Shown here in pieces: positions 1 to 7,636 of a stretch of DNA of 13,207 nucleotides. Below the pieces are notes generated by a model. The model was given only the letters and a program-made list of their open reading frames with translations. It made no database searches and was not told where the DNA came from. The position numbers were made by a program, and so were the translations under genes. Position 1 is the stretch's first letter. Every line of letters starts with the position of its first letter. This stretch comes from Desulfovibrio sp. (lineage in GTDB: Bacteria > Desulfobacterota > Desulfovibrionia > Desulfovibrionales > Desulfovibrionaceae), in contig JAITEY010000006.1 in NCBI GenBank assembly GCA_031281815.1, positions 1 through 13,207 on the forward strand. Direction: 5' to 3'.

Positions 1-13
1 CCCCCGGCTTCAG

Positions 14-36
14 CCGCCATGGCGGGGGGGGGGGGG
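14..36. repeat. 12-bp palindrome running into a 13-G homopolymer
   Basis: The perfect palindrome CCGCCATGGCGG (14-25) runs straight into an uninterrupted run of 13 G (24-36). The tract lies about 185 bp upstream of the GTG start of the type I secretion transporter. Homopolymers of this length are prone to slippage, and the run could also form a G-quadruplex. Three reading frames are open across it at the window edge (stops near 79, 113 and 137). I therefore cannot tell whether it lies in the 3' end of an upstream gene or in the promoter region of the secretion operon. Confidence 0.75.
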
Positions 37-54
37 CACGTGCTTCCTCCGATT

Positions 55-71
55 GCCGTGTTCGGCACGGC
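55..71. other. GC-rich hairpin upstream of the transporter gene
   Basis: A perfect 6-bp inverted repeat (GCCGTG at 55-60, CACGGC at 66-71) closes a 5-nt TTCGG loop. No T-tract follows, so it is not a convincing intrinsic terminator. It may be the end of an upstream transcript or a structured leader. The rest of 1-219 has no recognisable gene. There is a short dyad CACAG-C-CTGTG at 184-194, just upstream of the ribosome-binding site, but no promoter I would defend. Confidence 0.3.
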
Positions 72-219
72 GGGTCATTGACGCGCGGCGGGCAATGGCA
101 TATGTACAGAAGATAGCGGCGCGGGAACCTCCCCGCTGACTGTGACGGGGTTTTGTCGGGATTCGGCAAAAACAGCTTCCGGGCACAGCCTGTGATAATT
201 TCTTTTTAGGATTCACTAC

Positions 220-3200
220 GTGAGCAATATCACAGCGGTTGCCGCCTCGGGCGCGGCACGGGCAGGCGACGCATCCGCACTCAAAACTCCCGTTGCGTAC
301 TCCGATTCGATTGATGTCCATGATGTGATAGGCGCGGACAAAGTGTACTCCGCCGCCTCACTGGCCGTGCTCTTGGGCGTGGCTCCCGAAGCGCCCGGCC
401 GAGAAAGCCTTCCGGCATGGCGTCCGGTCATTGAACTGTTCGGGTCGGATATATTTGAGGCGGCAACCGTACAAAAAATCGGTCGGGGCTATTTTCGCGG
501 CATTTCCGGTGAAGTATCGGCCCCCCCGCTTCCGGAAAAAAGGGCGGATGCCCCGACGCCTGCCGTCGACGCCGTTGCCGGCGGGAAAGGCCGCGGCACT
601 GAAGCGCCTGTCTCCGCCGCGTCCGCAGCCCCGCCGGGAGCCGGACGGCAGAACGAAGCCGTCCGTGCGGCGGACGCCGCGCCGGGCAAACCCGACGCTG
701 CCGCAAAAGCGCCGACCGTCCCGCCGGCCGGCGGACAGAAAGGAACAGCCCGCGCGGCAGACGCTGCCCCGGACAAAAAGAGCGCCGGCGCGAAAGCATC
801 CGCTGCCGTTGCCGTCGGGGGAGGCAGACAGGACGACCCGGCGCTGGCCGCCATGGAAGAGCCGCCCCCTCCTCCGCGCCCGCGTACGCCGGAATCCACC
901 GACCCCAAAACGCTGGACCCCAACGCCGACGACCGTCTGGCGGCCGGCCTGCGCGCTCCCGACGCCGCCGACAACCTGAGCGCCGGGTCCTCCGTGCCCG
1001 ATCCCGCCGACGTGGATTACGACCCGCCTCTCATCCAGTGCCTGGCAGGACTGTTCAAACTTTTCGGCAAACCCGTTTCCACCCGCCTGCTCATAGCAGG
1101 GTTGCCGAAAACTTCCGGCCCTCTGCACCCTTCCGCAGCCCTGCGCGCGGCAAGGTCCGCGGGCATGCAGGCCAAGACGGTCTACAGGCCGAACCTGTCC
1201 TCCATTTCCAACCTCACCCTGCCCTGCATCCTGCTGCTGCGCGGCGACAAAGCCTGCATACTCAAGTCGCTGGAAGAAAAAACGGCCGAGGTGCTTTTCC
1301 CGGAAAACAGCATGGAACCGCGCAGCATAGCGCGCGACGCCCTGGAAGACGAATACCTGGGTTACGCAGTATTCGCCAAGCCGGAGCCGAAACTGGACAA
1401 ACGGGCCAGCAACATCAAACTGCTGGACGACAAGCGCTGGTTCTGGGGAACCCTCTTCCACTTCCTGCCCATTTACAAACATGTCTTCGGGGCGAGCATT
1501 CTGGTGAACCTGCTGGCCATCTGCGGCCCGCTGTTTTTCATGAACGTCTACGACCGCGTCGTGCCCAACCATGCCGTGGACACGCTGTGGATGCTGGCGC
1601 TGGGCATAATCATCGCTTATGTGTTCGATTTTCTGCTCCGCAACCTGCGCAGCTATTTCGTGGACGTAGCCGGACGCAACGCGGATATCGTCCTGGCCAG
1701 CAAACTCATGCAGCACCTGCTGGCCATGCGTCTGGACGTGAAACCCGACTCCACGGGCTCTCTGGCCAACAATCTGCGCGAATTCGAATCCCTGCGCGAT
1801 TTTTTCGGCTCGACCACGCTCATGGCGCTGGTCGATCTGCCCTTTCTGATTTTTTTCATTGTGCTGGTGATGGTCATAGGCGGCCCTATCGCAATCATTC
1901 CCGTAACCGCCGTGCCCATCGTGGTCTGCGCGGGCGTTTTCATGCAGTTCCCCCTGCAGCAGGTGACGGAAAAAGGCTTTAAGGAGAACATGCAGAAGAA
2001 CGCGCTGCTGGTGGAAATCATCAACGGCCTGGAGACCATCAAAACCACCATGGCCGAAGGGCGCATCCAGCACGCCTGGGAACGGGTAGTGGGCATGAGC
2101 GCGTCTTCCAACAATCACACCAAGCGCATGTCCAACCTCTCCGTGACCCTGACCATCATCATCACCCAGTTGGTGAGCGTCCTCGTCATCATTTGGGGAG
2201 TCTACCGCATACAGGACGGCTCGCTGAGCATGGGTGGGCTTATCGCCTGCAACATGCTGGCCGGACGCGCCATGGCCCCGCTTTCCCAGGTGGCCTCCAT
2301 GCTGACCAGACTGCAACAGAGCCGGATGGCCCTGAAATCCCTAGATCTGCTCATGAACCTGGAAACCGAGCAGCCTGAAGCCGGCCAGTATGTGGACTTC
2401 GGCTACCTTGAGCATTCACTGACCCTGGAGGACATAAGCTTTAAGTACCCCGGCACGGAGCGTTTCGCGCTGGAAAAGGTGAACATTTACATCAAGCCGG
2501 GCGAAAAAGTAGGCATCATAGGGCGCATGGGTTCGGGAAAAAGCACGCTGGGGCGCATGTGCGTCGGCCTCTATAAACCTACCGAGGGCGCGGTGAAACT
2601 CGGCGGCGTGGACATCCGGCAGCTCGACATGGTGGATCTGCGGTCGCGCATAGGGTATGTGGGACAGGACAACTATCTGTTTTACGGCACCGTGGGCGAA
2701 AACATCTCCTTCGGCGTGGTCAACGCCGACGACCGCATGGTGCTGCGCGCCGCAAACATTGCCGGAGTCACGGACTTCGTGCGCGCCCATCCGGCCGGTT
2801 TCGGCATGCCGGTGGGCGAACGCGGCATGAGCCTTTCCGGCGGACAGCGCCAGTCCGTCGCCATCGCCAGAGCTTTGCTCCAGGATCCGGACATCCTGAT
2901 TCTGGACGAACCCTCGAGCAACATGGACAATTCCTCCGAACTGGCCATGAAACAGCGCTTGGCCGCTGGCCTCGGGAACAAGACGCTGGTGCTGATTACC
3001 CACCGCCTGAGCATGCTTGACCTGACGGAACGTCTGGTGGTCATGGACAGCGGTCGCATTGTGGCGGACGGTCCCAAAAACGCCGTACTCAACGCCCTGC
3101 GCAACGAACAACTCAGGGGAGGCGCCGCGCCGAGGCCGCAGCCGGGCAGACAGCAAGCCGGCTCGCCCGTCGGGCAGCCGCAGACGGAGAAAAGTCCGCC

Positions 3201-3246
3201 CGGCCGCCCGGCAGGCCCGCCCCGGACGCAATGGGCACAGGCATAA
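220..3246 (+). CDS. Type I secretion ABC transporter (LapB-type) with degenerate C39-like domain
   Basis: Inner-membrane ATPase/permease of a type I secretion system, 1008 aa, about 290 longer than usual LapB/HlyB proteins. The GTG start follows an AGG ribosome-binding site at 208-210. Residues about 28-97 look foldable, and residues about 100-265 are Ala/Pro/Gly-rich with imperfect repeats around AADAAP. A C39-like domain spans about 268-390. It lacks the protease Cys and His (by eye, Pro270 sits at the Cys position), as in transporters of RTX-type substrates that are not cleaved during export. Membrane helices lie in about 415-690 and the nucleotide-binding domain in 730-960. The ATPase has Walker A GRMGSGKST (Lys774), Q-loop Gln816, signature LSGGQ (872-876), Walker B ILILDE (Glu897) and His928, so it appears active. 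The last roughly 45 residues are Pro/Gly-rich. Two HlyD genes, a LapG protease and a regulator follow, so the cargo is probably a large surface adhesin encoded outside the window. Confidence 0.93.
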   Translation: MSNITAVAASGAARAGDASALKTPVAYSDSIDVHDVIGADKVYSAASLAVLLGVAPEAPGRESLPAWRPVIELFGSDIFEAATVQKIGRGYFRGISGEVSAPPLPEKRADAPTPAVDAVAGGKGRGTEAPVSAASAAPPGAGRQNEAVRAADAAPGKPDAAAKAPTVPPAGGQKGTARAADAAPDKKSAGAKASAAVAVGGGRQDDPALAAMEEPPPPPRPRTPESTDPKTLDPNADDRLAAGLRAPDAADNLSAGSSVPDPADVDYDPPLIQCLAGLFKLFGKPVSTRLLIAGLPKTSGPLHPSAALRAARSAGMQAKTVYRPNLSSISNLTLPCILLLRGDKACILKSLEEKTAEVLFPENSMEPRSIARDALEDEYLGYAVFAKPEPKLDKRASNIKLLDDKRWFWGTLFHFLPIYKHVFGASILVNLLAICGPLFFMNVYDRVVPNHAVDTLWMLALGIIIAYVFDFLLRNLRSYFVDVAGRNADIVLASKLMQHLLAMRLDVKPDSTGSLANNLREFESLRDFFGSTTLMALVDLPFLIFFIVLVMVIGGPIAIIPVTAVPIVVCAGVFMQFPLQQVTEKGFKENMQKNALLVEIINGLETIKTTMAEGRIQHAWERVVGMSASSNNHTKRMSNLSVTLTIIITQLVSVLVIIWGVYRIQDGSLSMGGLIACNMLAGRAMAPLSQVASMLTRLQQSRMALKSLDLLMNLETEQPEAGQYVDFGYLEHSLTLEDISFKYPGTERFALEKVNIYIKPGEKVGIIGRMGSGKSTLGRMCVGLYKPTEGAVKLGGVDIRQLDMVDLRSRIGYVGQDNYLFYGTVGENISFGVVNADDRMVLRAANIAGVTDFVRAHPAGFGMPVGERGMSLSGGQRQSVAIARALLQDPDILILDEPSSNMDNSSELAMKQRLAAGLGNKTLVLITHRLSMLDLTERLVVMDSGRIVADGPKNAVLNALRNEQLRGGAAPRPQPGRQQAGSPVGQPQTEKSPPGRPAGPPRTQWAQA

Positions 3247-3307
3247 AGCAATTCCGTACCTGCGGCATGACGCGGCCCGTCCGCAACCGACCCCCGCCGC
3301 AACGCAC

Positions 3308-3313
3308 AGGTGA
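3308..3313 (+). promoter_or_regulatory. Ribosome-binding site that decides the start of the first HlyD gene
   Basis: AGGTGA matches six bases of the anti-Shine-Dalgarno complement and ends 5 nt before the ATG at 3319. The alternative GTG start at 3310 lies inside this motif and has no good site of its own. I therefore prefer the ATG. Confidence 0.5.
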
Positions 3314-3318
3314 CTCGT

Positions 3319-4764
3319 ATGGGCTTTTTTCGCAACAGAAAACCCGCTCCGGACCCGCTTGACCTGCAATTCATGTCCGAGGTGGATGCCGCCATGCGTT
3401 TCAAGGGCGGCCGCTGGGCCTATGTGCTCTCCTCGGCGCTGTTTTGCGCCTTTTTCGTGATTCTTTTCGTGATAGCCACGACCGACCGCAACGAGGTTAC
3501 GCGCGGCGAAGGCCAGATCACCCCCTCTCTCGGCGTACAGCCCATCCAGAGCGAACAGGGCGGCATAATTCAGGAAATTTTCGTGTTGGAAGGACAGGAG
3601 GTCAAAAAAGGCGACCGTCTGGTGCAGATGTCGAACATTGAAGCCGTGTCCGAATACCAGGACCTGGTAAACAAACAGGCGGAATGCGTCTTATCCCTGA
3701 AGCGTCTGGAAGCCGAAGCGGCCGGAACGCCGCTTGTGTATACGGAGGAAGAAACGTCGGGGCATCGGGAAATGGTCGGCGACCAACTGCGCCTGTACGC
3801 GGCGCGCAAGGAAAAATTGTTGTCCGGCACCAAGGAACTGGAGGCGGGCATAGAGCAGAAACGCGCGGCCGTGGCCGAAGCAATGTCGCGCAAAAGCCAA
3901 TACGAACAGAACCTCATTCTGCTCAAGGAACAGGTAGAACGCGTGCGGCCTCTGGTACAGCAAAGGGTTTACTCGGAAGTGGAATACCTGAATCTGCGCC
4001 AGCGCGTCATCAGCCAGGAGGGCGACCTGCACTCGTTGGCGGAAACCATTTCCAAGACGCAGAGCGAAGTGCGCGAAGAAGAAGCCCGGCTGGCCAACCG
4101 CGATTCCGAATGGCAGGCGACCATAGCCGCTGAGAGCAACACTTACCGCCGGCAGCTCGACAGCATCAATCAGAAACTGGCGGCGGGCAGCCACAAGGTG
4201 AATGTTTCCGAACTGCGGGCTCCCATGAACGGCGTGATCCGGCGCATTCTCCTTAAAGAGGAAAACGTCGCCCAACGCGCCCAGACCATCATGGAACTGC
4301 TGCCCACGGACGACACGCTGGAAGTGGACGCCCGCTTCAAGCCCGCCGACCGCGGTTACCTGGATGTGGGCATGACGGCCACCGTGCTGGTGGACGCGTA
4401 CGATTCCACAGTGTACGGCGGTCTGCCGGCCTCGGTCACGCGCATCAGCGCGGACACCATTGAAGACAGCAGAGGCCAAGCCTGGTATGAAGTCCGTCTG
4501 CAGACCGAATCCTCACGCCTGCGCTACGGAGACCAGTCTCTGGACATCAAGCCGGGCATGACCGTCAAGGTGGACGTCATCTCCGGCGAAAAGAGCATTT
4601 TCGACTACCTTATGAAGCCCATCCTCAAATCACGCCAAAAGGGCACGGCCAGACCGGTCACGGAGGAAAGGGCCGGCGGGCCGGCCTCCCCGACGGAACC
4701 TTACGGTCGCGCCGGGCAAAGCCCGGCGACGCCCGCCGGCGCACGCGGGGACAATCCGGCATGA
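3319..4764 (+). CDS. Type I secretion membrane fusion protein, HlyD/LapC family (copy 1)
   Basis: Periplasmic adaptor that links the ABC transporter to a TolC-like outer-membrane channel; 481 aa from ATG 3319 (484 from GTG 3310). It has a short cytoplasmic N-terminus, one membrane helix at about 33-54, a first half-lipoyl segment (about 74-106) and a long coiled-coil hairpin (about 110-292). A second half-lipoyl segment with LRAPMNGVIRRI (299-310), a beta-barrel (about 332-425) and the family ending KPGMTVKVDV follow. A Pro/Ala/Gly-rich tail of about 40 residues, absent from the second copy, extends past the usual C-terminus. It follows the transporter gene by 72 nt and overlaps the next HlyD gene by 4 nt (ATGA). 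The overlap implies coupled translation of the two adaptors. Confidence 0.92.
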   Translation: MGFFRNRKPAPDPLDLQFMSEVDAAMRFKGGRWAYVLSSALFCAFFVILFVIATTDRNEVTRGEGQITPSLGVQPIQSEQGGIIQEIFVLEGQEVKKGDRLVQMSNIEAVSEYQDLVNKQAECVLSLKRLEAEAAGTPLVYTEEETSGHREMVGDQLRLYAARKEKLLSGTKELEAGIEQKRAAVAEAMSRKSQYEQNLILLKEQVERVRPLVQQRVYSEVEYLNLRQRVISQEGDLHSLAETISKTQSEVREEEARLANRDSEWQATIAAESNTYRRQLDSINQKLAAGSHKVNVSELRAPMNGVIRRILLKEENVAQRAQTIMELLPTDDTLEVDARFKPADRGYLDVGMTATVLVDAYDSTVYGGLPASVTRISADTIEDSRGQAWYEVRLQTESSRLRYGDQSLDIKPGMTVKVDVISGEKSIFDYLMKPILKSRQKGTARPVTEERAGGPASPTEPYGRAGQSPATPAGARGDNPA

Positions 4765-6095
4765 GCGTCTTTGCCGACACCGAGAGCAAGCAACTGCTCG
4801 ACCTGCAGTACATGCACGACGTCGACGTCGCCATGAACCGGCGCGGCCATCCTTGGGCCTTTACCCTGTCGGCCTCCTGCCTGGTTTTTTTCGCGGTCTT
4901 TTTCCTATGGGCGAACAACGCCATGATCGACGACGTGACGCGCGGACAGGGGCAGATCACCCCGGCCCAGGGCACGCAGCCCATCCAGAGCGAGCGCGGC
5001 GGCACCATAACGGACATTTTGGTGTCGGAAAACGAACAAGTGGAAAGAAACCAGCCCGTGTTGACCATCTCCAACGTGCAGGCCGTAGCCGGCCTCAATG
5101 ACCTGAAAACGCGCTACATCGAACTGACCCTGTCCCTCAAGCGTCTGGCGGCGGAAGAAGCAGGCGTCGATCCCGCCTTTACGGACGAAGAAAAAGAATC
5201 GTACCCGGAAGCGGTAAACGCCCAGATGCGCATCTTCGCCACGCGCAAGGAGCAGCTTGAGGGGCAGAGTTCCATGCTCCAGTCCCAGATTGAGCAGCGC
5301 AAACGGGAAGTGGCCGAGGCGCGCGAACGCAAGGAATCCTACGAAGGCGCCCTGGCCGTGCTCATGGAAGAGGAAAAGACGGTGCGCCCGCTGGTCGGAC
5401 GTTCGTATTCCCAGATTCAGTACCTGCAGCTGCGTCAGCGTATCGTGGCCCAGGAAGGTGAATTGAACAGCGTGGCCCAGACCATAGCCAGGGTCGAAAG
5501 CGGCGTCAACGCGGCGGAACAGCGCCTGCAAAGCCTGAAAGCCGAACGGCAGGCCGGCATTGCCGATGAAATCAACAAGACCCGGAATGAACAGGCGAAT
5601 GTGGAACAGTTGATCAAGTCCGGGGACGAGCAGGTCACGCGCACGGAACTGCGTTCTCCCGTGCGCGGCAAGGTGGTGCGCATACTCCTCAAAAAGGACG
5701 GCGTGGCGAAACCGGCCGAAACCATCATGGAAATCATTCCCACAGACGGCGCGCTGGAAGTGGAAGCCAAATTTTCCCCACAGGACCGGGGCTTTCTTTT
5801 CGTAAACCAGCCGGCCATGGTCAAGGTCAGCGCCTACGAATTTTCCATTTACGGCGGTCTAGAGGCCACGGTCACCAAAATCAGCAACGACACGATTGAG
5901 GACAAAAAAGGCCAACCCTGGTACGAAGTGCGCTTTCTGACCAAGCGCAACAGCATCCTGTACCGCGGGGAGGAACTGCCCATCCTGCCCGGCATGACGG
6001 TTACCGTGGATGTGCTCACGGACAAGAAATCCGTGCTCAGCCATATCGTGGGCCCTCTGCGCAGGGCCATGCAGAACGCCATGACCGAACACTGA
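4761..6095 (+). CDS. Type I secretion membrane fusion protein, HlyD/LapC family (copy 2)
   Basis: A second periplasmic adaptor, 444 aa, paralogous to the preceding gene along its whole length. Shared blocks include LDLQ(Y/F)M near the N-terminus, VTRG-GQITP after the membrane helix, QPIQSE-GG, LRQR(I/V)-QEG in the coiled coil, SNDTIED against SADTIED, and PGMTV-VDV near the end. The membrane helix is at about 33-52, the half-lipoyl segments at about 74-104 and 294-328, the coiled coil between them, and the beta-barrel at 330-420. It lacks the disordered tail of copy 1. The ATG overlaps the upstream stop by 4 nt, with GGGGA at about 4747-4751 as a possible ribosome-binding site. The pair may form a mixed hexamer, or serve different substrates or outer-membrane partners. 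Confidence 0.92.
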   Translation: MSVFADTESKQLLDLQYMHDVDVAMNRRGHPWAFTLSASCLVFFAVFFLWANNAMIDDVTRGQGQITPAQGTQPIQSERGGTITDILVSENEQVERNQPVLTISNVQAVAGLNDLKTRYIELTLSLKRLAAEEAGVDPAFTDEEKESYPEAVNAQMRIFATRKEQLEGQSSMLQSQIEQRKREVAEARERKESYEGALAVLMEEEKTVRPLVGRSYSQIQYLQLRQRIVAQEGELNSVAQTIARVESGVNAAEQRLQSLKAERQAGIADEINKTRNEQANVEQLIKSGDEQVTRTELRSPVRGKVVRILLKKDGVAKPAETIMEIIPTDGALEVEAKFSPQDRGFLFVNQPAMVKVSAYEFSIYGGLEATVTKISNDTIEDKKGQPWYEVRFLTKRNSILYRGEELPILPGMTVTVDVLTDKKSVLSHIVGPLRRAMQNAMTEH

Positions 6096-6140
6096 TGCGG
6101 TCGGGACCGGGTCGGTGTTCACATGCGCAGTCCACGCGGA

Positions 6141-6220
6141 AAGGCCGGAGCAGGCATGACGCCGACCACGCTGTTGCAAGGACGCGTCCGGACGGGAAGG
6201 CCGGAGCAGGCATGACGCCG
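6141..6220. repeat. 24-bp direct repeat, two copies 56 bp apart
   Basis: An identical 24-bp segment beginning AAGGCCGGAGCAGG occurs at 6141-6164 and 6197-6220, with weaker similarity extending about 14 bp upstream of each. The 56-bp period is not a multiple of three, so the repeat does not encode a repeated peptide. This supports reading 6096-6424 as non-coding leader rather than as the N-terminus of the protease gene. Confidence 0.85.
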
Positions 6221-6240
6221 GCCGTGCCGCGTGCAGAGCG

Positions 6241-6282
6241 GATTGCCGCGGGGCGAACTTGCTTCGCCGGCAAGCGGCAATC
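6241..6282. other. Strong stem-loop in the leader of the protease gene
   Basis: A 9-bp perfect inverted repeat (GATTGCCGC at 6241-6249, GCGGCAATC at 6274-6282) encloses a second 6-bp hairpin (GGCGAA at 6252-6257, TTCGCC at 6263-6268). The inner loop CTTGC could alternatively pair with GCAAG at 6270-6274, giving two competing folds. No U-tract follows, so it is not a standard terminator. It could be an mRNA processing or stability element between the secretion genes and the protease gene, or a regulatory leader. The remainder of 6096-6424 holds a smaller hairpin (GGGGAA at 6363-6368, TTCCCC at 6374-6379). Confidence 0.55.
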
Positions 6283-6424
6283 TCAAGCGCAAAACGCTCT
6301 ACTACCGGGTAACACCTGTTTTAGCGCCTCCGGCGGCCGAGGCATTGCCCCGGAACCCGCCGGGGGAAGTGATTTCCCCAGTCGTCCCTGCGCCGGCTCA
6401 GGCCGACTCCCCTTATTGGGGCTG

Positions 6425-7552
6425 ATGCGAAAATTTATACGTTACACGGTACCACGCCGCGTTCGGGCGTTGTCCGGAGCGGCTTGGAGAGATCAGCGGG
6501 CACGAGGCCGCGTTACCGTATGTCTGCCGTCGTTCGTCGGTCTCGGGCGGGCTCGTGTTGTCCTCGTCCTGTTGCTCCTGTCGGTCCTGCTCTTTCCCTG
6601 CGCCGGCCGGGCGGCTGATGCGCCCCGCCGTGCCGGAGACGGCGTTTCTTCGCATGCGGGAAACAACGCCGGGGAGACCGCGCGGGATGAGGCGCCCTTG
6701 AACGGGGCGGCGATGCAGCCCGCACTCCCGGCTGCAGTTCCCGGCAACACCGCGGCCCGGGAAAACGCGAACGCAGCTCCGCCCCCGGCAGGAGCAATCG
6801 CGACCCCGGCAGGAGCAATCACTGCCCCCTCAAACGCGGCGGACAGCGCTCCCGAACCCCCGGCAGCAGTGCCCGACAACGCGCCGGCCCCGGAAAGCGC
6901 GAATGCGTCCGCCGCCCCGGAGGGAACGGGCGAAGCCGCGGAACCCGCCGGCGCCGCGGCAGCCCCGGCCAAGCCTCCCGTGCGCCTGATCGGCACCGTG
7001 GAATTCCGCAGTCTGATTAAGAACCTGCCCAAGTGGGAGCGGGTCATGGCCGAGGAGGAAGCCCGGCCGACCTTTGCCGGCGACGCGTTGAACATCGACA
7101 ATCCGCAACTTCAGGAACGCTGGAAAAACCTCAGGGCAAAATTGAAAGATGCCCCGCTCATAGAAAAAGTCAGAGGGGTCAACAATTTTTTCAACCAGTG
7201 GCCGTACAAGAGAGACCCTGAAGCTTGGGGCGTCGAGGATTATTGGGCGACGCCGCGCGAATTCATACAGAAATCCGGCGACTGCGAGGATTACGCCGTT
7301 ACCAAATTTTACGCCCTTCTCAACCTGGGCGTGCCCAAAGAACAGATGCGCATCGCGGCGGTCAAGGACGGGATACGGGGACTGGGGCATGCCGTACTGG
7401 TTGTTTTTATGGATGACGATGCCTATATCCTTGACAATTTGACGAATTTGGTTTTGTCTCATAAAAAGCTGACGCACTACACGCCGCAGTACACCGTCAA
7501 TAAAGACTACATGTGGCGGCACGTCAAACCCAAGCCCGGCACCGGCAAATGA
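6425..7552 (+). CDS. LapG/DvhG-type periplasmic cysteine protease (BTLCP family)
   Basis: Bacterial transglutaminase-like cysteine protease that in the Lap system cuts a giant adhesin after its N-terminal retention module and releases it from the surface. The triad is visible: Cys287 in GDCEDYA, His322 in GLGHAV and Asp337 in ILDNL. The His-to-Asp spacing of 15 matches P. fluorescens LapG as I recall it. The family blocks WGVEDYWATP and NNFFNQWPYKRD precede the Cys. A hydrophobic stretch VVLVLLLLSVLLF, then AGRA-AD, looks like a Sec signal with an unusually long n-region of about 45 residues. A disordered Ala/Pro-rich linker (about 65-180) precedes the catalytic domain. The frame is open back to ATG 6095, which overlaps the hlyD stop, but 6095-6424 shows no protein-like features and carries an out-of-phase repeat, so I start at 6425. 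No good ribosome-binding site is seen there. Confidence 0.88.
   Translation: MRKFIRYTVPRRVRALSGAAWRDQRARGRVTVCLPSFVGLGRARVVLVLLLLSVLLFPCAGRAADAPRRAGDGVSSHAGNNAGETARDEAPLNGAAMQPALPAAVPGNTAARENANAAPPPAGAIATPAGAITAPSNAADSAPEPPAAVPDNAPAPESANASAAPEGTGEAAEPAGAAAAPAKPPVRLIGTVEFRSLIKNLPKWERVMAEEEARPTFAGDALNIDNPQLQERWKNLRAKLKDAPLIEKVRGVNNFFNQWPYKRDPEAWGVEDYWATPREFIQKSGDCEDYAVTKFYALLNLGVPKEQMRIAAVKDGIRGLGHAVLVVFMDDDAYILDNLTNLVLSHKKLTHYTPQYTVNKDYMWRHVKPKPGTGK
6734..6925 (+). repeat. Imperfect Ala/Pro-coding repeats within the protease gene linker
   Basis: A segment encoding AVPGN...ENANA (from 6734) recurs as AVPDN...ESANA (from 6866), 132 bp or 44 codons later. Between them a perfect 17-bp direct repeat (6783-6799 and 6804-6820, period 21 bp) encodes PAGAI twice. 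All periods are multiples of three, so these are expansions within a coding linker. Confidence 0.7.
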
Positions 7553-7570
7553 CGCCCGCGGCGGCCGGGC

Positions 7571-7586
7571 GGGCGCGGATGCGCCC
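7571..7586. other. GC-rich hairpin between protease and regulator genes
   Basis: GGGCGC (7571-7576) and GCGCCC (7581-7586) pair around a GGAT tetraloop. C-rich sequence follows rather than a T-tract. It may reduce read-through or mark an mRNA cleavage point. The 84-nt gap holds nothing else except the ribosome-binding site AAAGGAAG (7624-7631) of the next gene. Confidence 0.3.
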
Positions 7587-7636
7587 CCGTCCGTGTTCCC
7601 TGAAGGCAGAGGTTGCAGACCATAAAGGAAGTTTTC

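Noticed and set aside
184..194. CACAG-C-CTGTG dyad as a CRP/FNR-type operator
   Set aside because: The half-sites are short and the spacing does not match either consensus, so I note it only as a dyad.
358..2316. Long minus-strand open frame (652 codons) opposite the transporter gene
   Set aside because: The translation is His/Gly/Arg-rich without family motifs, and the opposite strand encodes a complete ABC transporter with all ATPase motifs. It is a GC-rich shadow.
6095..6424. ATG at 6095 overlapping the hlyD stop as the start of the protease
   Set aside because: The added 110 residues have no protein-like pattern and would place the signal core about 155 residues in. The region also contains an out-of-phase direct repeat and a strong stem-loop.
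7613..7636. TTG start for the HD-GYP-like gene
   Set aside because: The ATG at 7637 has a proper AAAGGAAG site with good spacing; the TTG does not.
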